From NCBI GenBank assembly GCA_002366645.1, contig DFBM01000010.1, positions 17,602 through 66,322 of the forward strand: a DNA stretch of 48,721 bases, in the 5' to 3' direction. Below, one piece after another: positions 41,328-48,721 of this stretch. Position 1 is the stretch's first letter. Each line of letters opens with the position of its first letter. A model generated the notes under the pieces. That model searched no databases. It was not told the origin of the DNA and was given only the letters and a program-made list of their open reading frames with translations. The stretch comes from Rhodobacterales bacterium UBA3080. Its GTDB lineage: Bacteria > Pseudomonadota > Alphaproteobacteria > Rhodobacterales > Rhodobacteraceae. The position numbers and the translations under genes were made by a program.

Positions 41328-41933
41328 ATGTTTTATCGCCCGAATATTGACGACCATGGCTTGCCACACAACCCGTTCAAGGCAATTGTCTCGCCACGCC
41401 CGATCGGCTGGATCTCAACTGTGGACACATCGGGTTCCCCAAATCTTGCGCCCTACAGTTTCTTCAATGCCGTCACTGATAATCCTCCGATGGTGATGTT
41501 TGCCAATACAGGGACCAAGCCGGATCAACCTTATGCCAAGGACACCGTGGCGAATATTCGTGATACTGGCGAGTTCGTAGTGAACATCGTATCGTTCGCA
41601 CTGAAAGACGTGATGAACAGCACGTCCGGCCCGCTCGCCGCTGATGTTGACGAGTTTGAACATGCCGGTATCGTCAAGGCAGCCTGCAACGTCGTCAAAG
41701 TCCCGCGCGTGGCGGCCTCGCCTGCTTCGTTCGAGTGTAAACTTTACAAAATCGTCGACCTTCCCGGCGAAAATAATGTCATGGTTTTGGGGGAAGTTGT
41801 CGGCGTCCACATCGATGATTCCGTGCTCGTGAACGGGATTTACGACGTAACCAAATACAGCCCGCTGGCTCGTCTGGGATATCGGGATTATGCTACGGTA
41901 ACCGAAACATTTTCGCTAACGCGGCCAGAGTAA
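41328..41933 (+). CDS. Flavin reductase-like domain protein
   Basis: A 201-residue protein of the FMN-binding split-barrel flavin reductase family: SPRPIGWISTVDTSGSPNLAPYSFFNAVTDNPPMVMFA is the flavin-binding start, and NIRDTGEFVVNIVS the second conserved block. It probably binds FMN and reduces flavin with NAD(P)H or serves as a flavoprotein oxidoreductase. GAGGAAG precedes the start. The 170-bp gap upstream (to the GNAT gene) shows no gene I can support. Confidence 0.89.
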   Translation: MFYRPNIDDHGLPHNPFKAIVSPRPIGWISTVDTSGSPNLAPYSFFNAVTDNPPMVMFANTGTKPDQPYAKDTVANIRDTGEFVVNIVSFALKDVMNSTSGPLAADVDEFEHAGIVKAACNVVKVPRVAASPASFECKLYKIVDLPGENNVMVLGEVVGVHIDDSVLVNGIYDVTKYSPLARLGYRDYATVTETFSLTRPE

Positions 41934-41943
41934 GGAACACGCA

Positions 41944-42813
41944 ATGGACACCATGATCGGCATTATCGGCGGTAGCGGGCTTTACGACATCGAAGGTTTG
42001 AAGGATGCTGAGTGGCGGACGGTTGAAACACCGTGGGGTGCGGCATCGGACCAGATACTTACGGGTACGCTTGATGGCGTGAGCATGGCGTTCTTGCCCC
42101 GACATGGACGCGGGCATGTTCAGTCTCCTTCGTCGATCAACTACCGCGCGAACATCGATGCATTGAAACGTATTGGGGTGACGGACGTGATTTCGGTTTC
42201 CGCTTGTGGTTCGTTCCGTGAAGAAATGGCTCCCGGAGATTTTGTTGTTGTTGACCAGTTTATCGACCGGACATTTGCGCGCGAAAAGTCATTCTTCGGC
42301 CCGGGTTGCGTGGCACACGTGTCTGTCGCCCACCCGACTTGCGCTCGCCTCTCGGCAGCCTGTGTTGAAGCTGCACGTGCGGAAGGTGTGACTGTCCACG
42401 ATGGAGGTACTTATCTGGCCATGGAAGGCCCACAATTTTCGAGTCTCGCGGAAAGCAAACTCTATCGCGAGGTTTGGGGCTGTGATGTTATCGGCATGAC
42501 AAACATGCCCGAAGCCAAGCTGGCGCGGGAGGCGGAGCTGGACTACGCCTCGGTCGCGATGATAACCGATTATGACAGCTGGCATCCGGATCATGGTGAA
42601 GTAGACGTAAACGACATCATCAAAACTCTGTTCGGCAACGCTGACAAGGCCCGCGGGATGGTAAAACGGTTACCGGCATTATTGGGTGAAACACGCACCG
42701 AATGTGCGCATGGATGTGACCGCGCGCTGGAATATGCGATTCTGACCGCACCGGATGCACGCGACCCCGAACTTCTCGCCAAGCTGGATGCCGTCGCTGG
42801 CCGCGTTCTATGA
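41944..42813 (+). CDS. mtnP: S-methyl-5'-thioadenosine phosphorylase
   Basis: A 289-residue family 2 purine nucleoside phosphorylase. GIIGGSGLYDI is the phosphate-binding start, RHGRGHVQSPSSINYRANI is the MTAP-type signature, and TNMPEAKLAREAELDYASVAMITDYD holds the base-binding residues. It splits methylthioadenosine into adenine and 5-methylthioribose-1-phosphate. An AAGGAA site precedes the ATG. The adenine produced can be reclaimed by the Apt encoded two genes downstream, so the cluster is coherent. Confidence 0.93.
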   Translation: MDTMIGIIGGSGLYDIEGLKDAEWRTVETPWGAASDQILTGTLDGVSMAFLPRHGRGHVQSPSSINYRANIDALKRIGVTDVISVSACGSFREEMAPGDFVVVDQFIDRTFAREKSFFGPGCVAHVSVAHPTCARLSAACVEAARAEGVTVHDGGTYLAMEGPQFSSLAESKLYREVWGCDVIGMTNMPEAKLAREAELDYASVAMITDYDSWHPDHGEVDVNDIIKTLFGNADKARGMVKRLPALLGETRTECAHGCDRALEYAILTAPDARDPELLAKLDAVAGRVL

Positions 42814-42884
42814 TCGCTTTTTCTGCCTGACATTGGCAATAATACCCCGTAACAAGCGGGTGAAATGATCGAATGAGGCGTAAT

Positions 42885-43880
42885 ATGACCACAACCGGTG
42901 TTATCCTTGGAAATTTCATGCCGCCGCACGAGGGGCACGTCGCGCTAGTCCGCACTGCCTCCTATCTGGTTGACCGGCTGACGATCATTTTATCCACATC
43001 GGACAGCGACGCGATTGAGCCGGCCGTTCGCAAGAAATGGATGGAAAACCTGTTCCCCAAAGCGGTCGTAATCGTTGTGAATAACGGGGCAATCCCATTA
43101 CCGTCTGAAGATCCTAAATGGGGGCCGATCATTCGGGGCTTCCACCCGGAGACCGTCGACCGCGTGATCGGTTCCGAGGATTATATCGTCGAACTGGCGA
43201 AAGACTTGAATGCACAACACTTCATCCTCGATCCGATGTGGATGGCTTTTCCGGCCAACTCCGTCGAAGTCCGCGAAGATCCGTTTGGGCATTGGAAATC
43301 CATACCCGGCTATGTCCGCCCCTATTTCCAGAAACGCCTGACCTTGGTTGGCCCCGAAAGCACTGGCAAGTCGTATATGGCTGATGTGCTTGCGAAAAGA
43401 TTCGGCGGCCCTTACGTGCCGGAATATGGCCGCCCTTACGAAAAGTATCGTGCGCCCGGGGCCTATCGCGCCGAAGAACTGCACCTTATTGTCGATGGCC
43501 ATGTGGCCCACCGTAAAACTCTGTCGGAGAAGGCCGGACCCATTCTGTTCGAGGACACCGACCCATTGTTGACAGCCGTCTGGGCAGAAATGCTGCTTGG
43601 CCATTCCCTACCCGATCTGGAGCGGCGGATCGAACTGCCAGACCACTACTTGCTACTGGACGCGAATGTGCCGTGGGAGGAGGACCCACTTCGCTATTAC
43701 GGGAAGCAAGAACTCCGGCTGGAGTTTTTCGACAAGATTAAGGCCAAACTGGACCTTTTTGGCGCAAGTTACACCCTAATTGCCGGCGACTACACCGAAC
43801 GCGAAGCAAAAGCAGTCGCCGTGGTGGAGAGTATGTTGGCGAAACCTAAACAATACGGAGCGGCAAATGCCCAAAAATAA
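42885..43880 (+). CDS. nadR: NadR-type NMN adenylyltransferase / ribosylnicotinamide kinase
   Basis: A 331-residue bifunctional protein. The N-terminal adenylyltransferase has GNFMPPHEGH (His15 and His18 of the HxGH motif); the C-terminal kinase has the P-loop GPESTGKS (156-163) and later a DANVPWEEDPLRYYG segment. It makes NMN from nicotinamide riboside and then NAD. The start at 42885 has GAGG 6 nt upstream; an ATG at 42873 is less likely. Compared with E. coli NadR (about 410 residues) it lacks the N-terminal helix-turn-helix, so it should be an enzyme only, not a repressor. Confidence 0.91.
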   Translation: MTTTGVILGNFMPPHEGHVALVRTASYLVDRLTIILSTSDSDAIEPAVRKKWMENLFPKAVVIVVNNGAIPLPSEDPKWGPIIRGFHPETVDRVIGSEDYIVELAKDLNAQHFILDPMWMAFPANSVEVREDPFGHWKSIPGYVRPYFQKRLTLVGPESTGKSYMADVLAKRFGGPYVPEYGRPYEKYRAPGAYRAEELHLIVDGHVAHRKTLSEKAGPILFEDTDPLLTAVWAEMLLGHSLPDLERRIELPDHYLLLDANVPWEEDPLRYYGKQELRLEFFDKIKAKLDLFGASYTLIAGDYTEREAKAVAVVESMLAKPKQYGAANAQK

Positions 43881-44406
43881 AACTGTTAAAGATTACATCC
43901 GCACCATTCCGGATTTCCCGCATGAGGGGATTATGTTCCGTGATGTCTCGACACTATTTGGCGACGCACGCGGATTTCGCATCGCAATAGACCAGTTGTT
44001 GCACCCCTATGCTGGCGAGCGGATCGACAAAGTGGTCGGTCTCGAGGCTCGCGGATTTATTCTTGGTGGCGCAATTGCGCACCAACTTTCGGTCGGTTTT
44101 GTTCCCATCCGGAAAAAAGGCAAATTACCGGGTAAAACGATCGAGCAAGCATACGCGCTGGAATACGGTGAAGCCGTAATGGAAGTACACGATGACGCGA
44201 TCCTACCCGGCGAAAAAATCCTTCTGATAGACGATCTATTGGCGACCGGCGGCACCGCCGAAGCAGGCATCAAATTGATCGAACGCATGGGCGGTGTAGT
44301 TCTAAGCTGCGCGTTTGTTATTGATCTTCCCGAAATCGGCGGGCGGGCCAAACTGGAAGAAATGGGTATGGATGTTCATGTTCTTTGCGATTTCGAAGGG
44401 GAATAG
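43867..44406 (+). CDS. apt: Adenine phosphoribosyltransferase
   Basis: A 179-residue type I phosphoribosyltransferase. It shows YIRTIPDFPHEGIMFRDVSTL near the start, GLEARGFILGG, and the PRPP loop LLIDDLLATGGTAEA. It joins adenine and PRPP to give AMP. The ATG overlaps the end of nadR by 14 bp, with GGAG upstream, so it is in the same operon. A strong terminator follows about 90 bp downstream. Confidence 0.96.
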   Translation: MPKNKTVKDYIRTIPDFPHEGIMFRDVSTLFGDARGFRIAIDQLLHPYAGERIDKVVGLEARGFILGGAIAHQLSVGFVPIRKKGKLPGKTIEQAYALEYGEAVMEVHDDAILPGEKILLIDDLLATGGTAEAGIKLIERMGGVVLSCAFVIDLPEIGGRAKLEEMGMDVHVLCDFEGE

Positions 44407-44477
44407 TGCTGCGGTAACAAATCGTTAACCAATCTATGTGAAAACGGTTTTGCCCCACAAGAATGGGTGCTGCTTGC

Positions 44478-44533
44478 ATCAGTTTTAACTGATTGAAATG
44501 CCCTGCTGGTCCCCTCCGGCGGGGCATTTTTTT
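44478..44533 (+). terminator. Rho-independent terminator after apt, with an upstream short hairpin
   Basis: AAATGCCC-T-GCTGG (44496-44509) pairs with CCGGC-G-GGGCATTT (44516-44529) in a 14-bp stem with two G-U pairs, followed by a run of seven T (44527-44533). The 6-nt loop is TCCCCT. Just before it a perfect 16-bp inverted repeat ATCAGTT-TT-AACTGAT (44478-44493) could form a second hairpin. It ends the mtnP-nadR-apt operon. The T run abuts the stop codon of the convergent FAD gene. Confidence 0.88.
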
Positions 44534-45935
44534 ATATTACCGCACCCGGATTCATAATCCCGCTCGGGTCGAGTGCCGCCTTAATTGAACGCATCGCAGC
44601 AATTTTAACCGGATCACCATAATTCGCCAGATCGGCTTTCTTCATCCGCCCGATCCCGTGTTCAGCACTGAACGACCCGCCATAACTAGCGACCAAATCA
44701 TAAACTGCTGTTTTCACGTGCTCCCGTACGCTATCAAATTCACTGCGCTTCACCCCCTTTGGCGGGTAAACGTTATAATGCAGGTTCCCGTCACCGAGAT
44801 GGCCAAAACAGTTGATGCGGAAGTTTGGGTTGATGCCAGCGACCACCGTTGCCGCCTGCTCGATGAATTCGGGAACCCGGCTAACCGGCACCGAGATGTC
44901 ATGCGACGAAATCACCCCGATGCGTCGGTTGGCTTCGGGAATGGTTTCCCGAATTTGCCAAAATGCTTGCCGCTGGCCGTCATTTTGTGCCAACACCGCA
45001 TCCAAAATCATCCCCTCTTCGAAGGCATCCGCCAGAATAGCTTCCAGATTGTGTTTCAAATTGCCTCCAACCCCTGCGCCACATTCAAGCAAAATCATCC
45101 AGTCAGATCGCGCGGTAAAGGGCTCGTTGAAGGGCATTCCAGCTTCGGTTAGAAAGTCAAAGCCTTGGCGGTGAATAAGTTCGAAAGCCGAGATAACCTC
45201 GCCGAGATGCCGAGATAGACGATGCAATAGCGTCAGCGCGACATGCGGATTCGGGATCGCCAGAAAAGCCGTTTCGATTTCGGCAGGCTGTTGTTTAATA
45301 CGCAGAGTTGCCGCCGTTATGATCCCCAAAGTCCCTTCGGAGCCGACAAGTAAATCACGCAAATCATAACCTGTGTTATCCTTTCGAAGTTTCTTCAACC
45401 CGTTATAAATACTACCGTCGGGCAAAACTGCTTCGACCCCTAAACACAGGTCACGGGCATTGCCATACCGAAGCACGTTAATCCCGCCGGCATTGGTCGC
45501 GAGATTCCCACCTATCTGGCAGGACCCTTCCGAGGCAAGCGACAGGGGAAACATCCGCTCCTTCCCCTCGGCTGCACTTTGAATATTTGCCAGAATCACA
45601 CCGGCTTCGGCGATAAGTACGTTTTCCGATGCGTCGACCTCGCGAATTTTGTTCATGCGTTCCATCGACAAAATTATCGGCTTCGTGCCGTCTGGCATAG
45701 TTTGACCGCCGACAAGACCGGTTCCACCACCAAATGGCACAATGCCGACGCTGTGCAGATTGCATAGACGAACCACCGCCGAAACTTCGTCGACAGACGT
45801 AGGCCTCACAACCGCCGCACCTTGACCAACAAATCGGCCACGCGGTTCTTCCAGATACCGTGCCTCAGCAGGTTTTACCGACGCGATGGTCGCCAATTCT
45901 GCTAAAAATTCTGTATTGGGTTCATTTAGAGGCAT
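44532..45935 (-). CDS. FAD-linked D-2-hydroxyacid dehydrogenase (D-2-hydroxyglutarate/GlcD type)
   Basis: A 467-residue protein of the same family as the enzyme at 22987-24360 but a separate subgroup. FAD-binding motifs are VPFGGGTGLVGGQTMPDGTKPIILSM, GNLATNAGGINVLRYGN and VGSEGTLGIITAATLRI; the C-terminal domain has NCFGHLGDGNLHYNVYPPK and SAEHGIGRMKK. The NAGG-x-x-V-x-R-YGN form is shared with D-2-hydroxyglutarate dehydrogenases, which oxidise the product of SerA side activity; glycolate or D-lactate are alternatives. It is likely monocistronic. Confidence 0.88.
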   Translation of the reverse strand: MPLNEPNTEFLAELATIASVKPAEARYLEEPRGRFVGQGAAVVRPTSVDEVSAVVRLCNLHSVGIVPFGGGTGLVGGQTMPDGTKPIILSMERMNKIREVDASENVLIAEAGVILANIQSAAEGKERMFPLSLASEGSCQIGGNLATNAGGINVLRYGNARDLCLGVEAVLPDGSIYNGLKKLRKDNTGYDLRDLLVGSEGTLGIITAATLRIKQQPAEIETAFLAIPNPHVALTLLHRLSRHLGEVISAFELIHRQGFDFLTEAGMPFNEPFTARSDWMILLECGAGVGGNLKHNLEAILADAFEEGMILDAVLAQNDGQRQAFWQIRETIPEANRRIGVISSHDISVPVSRVPEFIEQAATVVAGINPNFRINCFGHLGDGNLHYNVYPPKGVKRSEFDSVREHVKTAVYDLVASYGGSFSAEHGIGRMKKADLANYGDPVKIAAMRSIKAALDPSGIMNPGAVI

Positions 45936-45955
45936 AAATCCCTCGGAAATAAAAT

Positions 45956-46540
45956 TCAGTTACCGTCGGCGCGACCGCGCCGGTCACGACGCAGATTCGC
46001 ATATAAAACATGATTGCGCCAACGACCAGCAATCTGCAAATAACTTTGCGCGACCCCTTCGTATTTGAAACCCGACTTTTCCAATAGCGCACGCGACGGG
46101 GCATTTTCAGGCAAGCAACCTGCCTGTACACGGCTGAGGTCCAAAACGGTAAACGCGTGCTGTACGGATGCCTGAAGGGCCTCGCTCATATAACCGTGCC
46201 GCGCGAAGGGCTGTCCCATCCAGTAACCGACCGTGCAGGCTTTGGATACGCCGCCTTGAATGTTGTCGAGCGTAATTCCTCCGACCAACATGTCGTCTTC
46301 CCGCCTGAAGATTAGGAAGTTCAACGACCGTTGTTCACGCACCGCGCGTTTGGCCCAGATCACCCTGTTTTGAAACGCCTGGCGCGATAGGTATTTGTCG
46401 TCTCGCGCAGGCTCCCATGGGTCCAGAAACTCGGTAGACTGACGCCTAAGGTCGACCCACTGCGCATGGTCACTGACCCGCGGAAGGCGGAGTTGCAGGC
46501 GGTCGGTCCAGATTTCCGGATATGTGCGCCTGAAAAACAA
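45956..46540 (-). CDS. GNAT-family acetyltransferase, RimJ/RimL type
   Basis: A 194-residue protein. ERLQLRLP-like start (TDRLQLRLPRVSDHAQWVDLRR), GGITLDNIQGGVSKACTVGYWMGQPFARHGYMSEAL (acetyl-CoA binding) and VQAGCLPENAPSRALLEKSGFKYEGVAQSYL follow the RimJ/RimL pattern of enzymes that acetylate N-terminal residues of ribosomal proteins. It may instead modify another amine. Its ATG is 4 bp after the stop of the M16 peptidase gene, so it is likely co-transcribed. Confidence 0.88.
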   Translation of the reverse strand: MFFRRTYPEIWTDRLQLRLPRVSDHAQWVDLRRQSTEFLDPWEPARDDKYLSRQAFQNRVIWAKRAVREQRSLNFLIFRREDDMLVGGITLDNIQGGVSKACTVGYWMGQPFARHGYMSEALQASVQHAFTVLDLSRVQAGCLPENAPSRALLEKSGFKYEGVAQSYLQIAGRWRNHVLYANLRRDRRGRADGN

Positions 46541-46543
46541 CAG

Positions 46544-47806
46544 CTACGCCACAAGCTTGTCTTTGAGTGTCGCCAGTGCCGGTGCTCCGTCGACCGGTCC
46601 ATAAAGCGCCATTGCAGGTTTACCGGTCAGGCAAAGCTTCTGCGCAAATTCGCCAACTTTCGCTGTGGTGACATCTTCGATTTTGTCGATAGTTTCTTCT
46701 AAGTCAGGCACACGGTTCCAGATTGAAACCATACGTGCCAGTCGCTCGCAACGTGCGGACGGGTTTTCCAATCCCATCAGCATGCCGGCTTTCATTTGCT
46801 GGCGCGCGCGCTCGACTTCTTCGTCGCTCATATCTTCGGTGACACGACGCAGTTCGGCAACGGTCAGATCCGCCAGCTCGCCAACTTTTTCTCCGCTGGT
46901 GCCCGCGTAAACGGTGAACATACCGGTGTCGTCATGGGCGCTGGCCTGCGCGAAAATCGAATAGCAAAGGCCACGCTTCTCGCGCGCCTCCTGAAACAGC
47001 CGCGAGGACATACCCCCACCAAAAGCGGTCGAGAATATCTGTCCAGTATAGACGTCATCGTCACGGTATCCAGGTGCTTCGATCGCAAATGTAAAATGCG
47101 CCTGCTCCAGATCTTTGATCTCGCGCTTTTCACCACCAACGAAGTCGGCTTTTGGTGATGCTTCGACGTTCCTGCGTGGCAGATGGCTAAACAGCTTTTC
47201 TGCTTCACGCACAATTGCATCGTGATCAACCGCGCCAGCCGCAGCCAGTATCATTTGTTCGGGGCCGTAGTATTCCTGAACAAACGCCGCGAGGTTGTCA
47301 CGATCAAACGCACGCACCCGTTCAGAAGGGCCGAGAATCGGACGCCCCATCGGCTGATCCGGGAAAGCAGTTTCCTGCAGCCAGTCAAAAATTATGTCGT
47401 CAGGGGTATCGTTGGACTGGCCGATTTCGGACAGGATCACGCCCCGTTCCACCTCGATCTCGCGCGGATCAAATGCGGGCTCCAGCAGAATGTCGGAAAT
47501 CACGTCGAGCGCTAGCGGAACGTGCTCCTCCAAAACGCGCGCATAATAGGCGGTATTTTCACGGCTGGTGTAGGCATTGATGAAACCACCGACGTTTTCG
47601 ATTGCTTCGGCTATATCCAGCGCCGAGCGTCGTTTGGTGCCCTTGAAAGCCATGTGTTCAAGGAAGTGGGCGATACCGTTCTGGTCCAGACGCTCGTGAC
47701 GGGCACCGGCATCAACCCAGATACCGAGTGCTGCGGATTTCAAACCGGGCATATTTTCCGTGACGATGCGAAAGCCATTCGACAGCGTGTGTATTTGGAT
47801 GGTCAA
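46544..47806 (-). CDS. M16-family zinc peptidase (processing-peptidase-like)
   Basis: A 420-residue pitrilysin-type peptidase. The inverted zinc motif HFLEH is at 47-51, in the normal place near the N-terminus, with the third ligand expected around residue 127 (EVERGVI). The C-terminal inactive half has the TAFGGGMSSRLFQEAREKRGLCYSI loop of mitochondrial-type processing peptidases. It probably degrades small peptides in the cytoplasm or periplasm; no signal peptide is seen. It overlaps the end of thrC by 4 bp, an arrangement I associate with Rhodobacterales. Confidence 0.92.
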   Translation of the reverse strand: MTIQIHTLSNGFRIVTENMPGLKSAALGIWVDAGARHERLDQNGIAHFLEHMAFKGTKRRSALDIAEAIENVGGFINAYTSRENTAYYARVLEEHVPLALDVISDILLEPAFDPREIEVERGVILSEIGQSNDTPDDIIFDWLQETAFPDQPMGRPILGPSERVRAFDRDNLAAFVQEYYGPEQMILAAAGAVDHDAIVREAEKLFSHLPRRNVEASPKADFVGGEKREIKDLEQAHFTFAIEAPGYRDDDVYTGQIFSTAFGGGMSSRLFQEAREKRGLCYSIFAQASAHDDTGMFTVYAGTSGEKVGELADLTVAELRRVTEDMSDEEVERARQQMKAGMLMGLENPSARCERLARMVSIWNRVPDLEETIDKIEDVTTAKVGEFAQKLCLTGKPAMALYGPVDGAPALATLKDKLVA

Positions 47807-48721
47807 GCGTTGATCCCTTTGCGGATAATATCTTGAATAGCCGCCAAATCATTGGCGACTCGTGTCACGCGTTCTTCGCGCTCAAACAGGTCCGCCATAT
47901 GTGGGGGTAGATCAGGGCGAATACCACAGGCCGCTTCGACTGCGTCAGGAAACTTCGCTGCATGGGCGGTGGCAAGCGTTACCATTGGTGTGGCGGCGTC
48001 CCCGCGCTCCTCAGCAGCAACTTTAATACCGATGGCCGTGTGTGGGCAGACAACCTCGCCGTAATGCTCCATCGCGAAACGGATCGTGGCCGAGGTTTCT
48101 TCTTCGGAGCAATTTGCGCTATCGAATTCTTCGCGCAAGCGACCAAGGGCGCCCTGCGAAAGCGTGAAGGAACCTTTGTTTTTCAGATCGTCCATCAGTT
48201 GCCCGACTGCTGCACCCTCGCGATCGTATAGATCGAACAGAAGGCGCTCGAAGTTCGACGACACCTGAATGTCCATCGAGGGGCTTATCGAAGGTGTAAC
48301 TCCACCCTTTTTATGATCGCCACTGGCAACCGTACGATGCAGAATGTCGTTCTGGTTCGTGGCAATCACCAAACGTTCGATGGGCAGACCCATGCGCTTT
48401 GCAACGTAGCCCGCAAAGATATCGCCAAAGTTGCCGGTAGGGACGGTAAAGGAGATTTTGCGGTTTGGCGCGCCAAGCGACACGGCAGATGTAAAGTAAT
48501 AGACCACCTGCGCAAGCACGCGTGCCCAATTGATCGAGTTCACACCGGCAAGCTTAACCCCGTCACGGAACTCAAAATCGTTGAACATATTTTTAAGCTG
48601 CGCCTGACAATCATCAAAATCGCCATCAACGGCCAAAGCATGAATGTTCGCATCGTCCGGAGTGGTCATCTGGCGACGCTGGACTTCGGACACGCGGCCG
48701 TGCGGGTACATGATGAACACG
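47803..48721 (-). CDS. thrC: Threonine synthase, 3' part (N-terminus beyond the window)
   Basis: The last 306 or so codons of threonine synthase; the gene runs off the window's right edge. Visible blocks are YPHGRVSEVQRRQMTT, FTVPTGNFGDIFAGYVAKRMGLP (the PLP phosphate-binding glycine loop) and an acidic C-terminal part with CPHTAIGIKVA. It converts O-phosphohomoserine to threonine using PLP. The catalytic lysine lies in the missing part. Its stop overlaps the M16 peptidase start by 4 bp. Confidence 0.94.
   Translation of the reverse strand, partial: VFIMYPHGRVSEVQRRQMTTPDDANIHALAVDGDFDDCQAQLKNMFNDFEFRDGVKLAGVNSINWARVLAQVVYYFTSAVSLGAPNRKISFTVPTGNFGDIFAGYVAKRMGLPIERLVIATNQNDILHRTVASGDHKKGGVTPSISPSMDIQVSSNFERLLFDLYDREGAAVGQLMDDLKNKGSFTLSQGALGRLREEFDSANCSEEETSATIRFAMEHYGEVVCPHTAIGIKVAAEERGDAATPMVTLATAHAAKFPDAVEAACGIRPDLPPHMADLFEREERVTRVANDLAAIQDIIRKGINA

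Noticed and set aside
1..48721. Mobile elements, toxin-antitoxin or defence islands
   Set aside because: No transposase, integrase, phage, restriction, toxin or Cas-like protein was found. Base composition appears even and gene content is core-like throughout.

Overview
The window reads as ordinary chromosome of an alphaproteobacterium, most likely Rhodobacterales (Roseobacter-type). Pointers are the aerobic cobaltochelatase pair cobS-cobT next to a J-domain/bolA pair, a complete liu-type leucine catabolic operon, a MerR-type CueR copper operon, a thrC/M16-peptidase/GNAT block, moderate GC, short intergenic gaps and many 1-14 nt start/stop overlaps. I see no rRNA, tRNA, CRISPR array, prophage or insertion sequence. 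The longest stretch without a gene is about 270 bp (37696-37963), so no region over 300 bp is empty.

Layout. 1-1554: 3' end of an MBL-fold hydrolase, a class-I amidotransferase (PuuD-like) and YdcH. 1559-8432 (minus): leucine degradation, ivd/liuA - LprI-like - liuB - liuD - liuE - liuC, with a 24-bp palindrome upstream. Together these take isovaleryl-CoA to acetoacetate and acetyl-CoA. 8505-10987: a HupE/UreJ-type membrane protein diverging from a DUF4198 exported protein and an isoprenylcysteine methyltransferase-like membrane protein. 10991-14254 (minus): copper operon copA - cueR - cytochrome c, with a clear CueR-type promoter (19-bp spacer). 14355-15586: hisB-hisH. 15707-18284 (minus): malate synthase G and a GlcG-type protein. 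18460-22990: pepN, gatB and a small protein. 22987-26958: FAD-linked D-2-hydroxyacid dehydrogenase, thioesterase, ClC channel and DUF427. 27030-32831: aminopeptidase P, small membrane protein, cobT, cobS and a J-domain protein. 32925-34389: bolA, a 27-residue lipoprotein candidate, an RluA-family pseudouridine synthase and a DUF2147-like secreted protein. 34404-37695 (minus): polar amino-acid ABC transporter. 37964-39297: CAP-domain protein and a repeat-rich lipoprotein facing each other across a bidirectional terminator. 39510-44406: dapE, GNAT, flavin reductase, then mtnP-nadR-apt (adenine and NAD salvage) ending at a strong terminator. 44532-48721 (minus): second FAD-linked 2-hydroxyacid dehydrogenase, GNAT, M16 peptidase and the 3' part of thrC.

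Most of this is housekeeping and catabolism. I do not see an obvious new multi-gene defence or mobile system. The observations I would follow up are small: predicted N-terminal-histidine exported proteins beside the copper operon, a secreted LprI-like gene translationally locked inside the leucine operon, a tiny lipoprotein gene between bolA and rluA, an operator-like inverted repeat bracketing a -10 box, a hairpin after the ABC binding-protein gene, a Cys/His cluster in the J-domain protein, and a terminator hairpin with an anti-Shine-Dalgarno-like loop.

All family calls come from reading motifs and overall protein character. No database search was possible.
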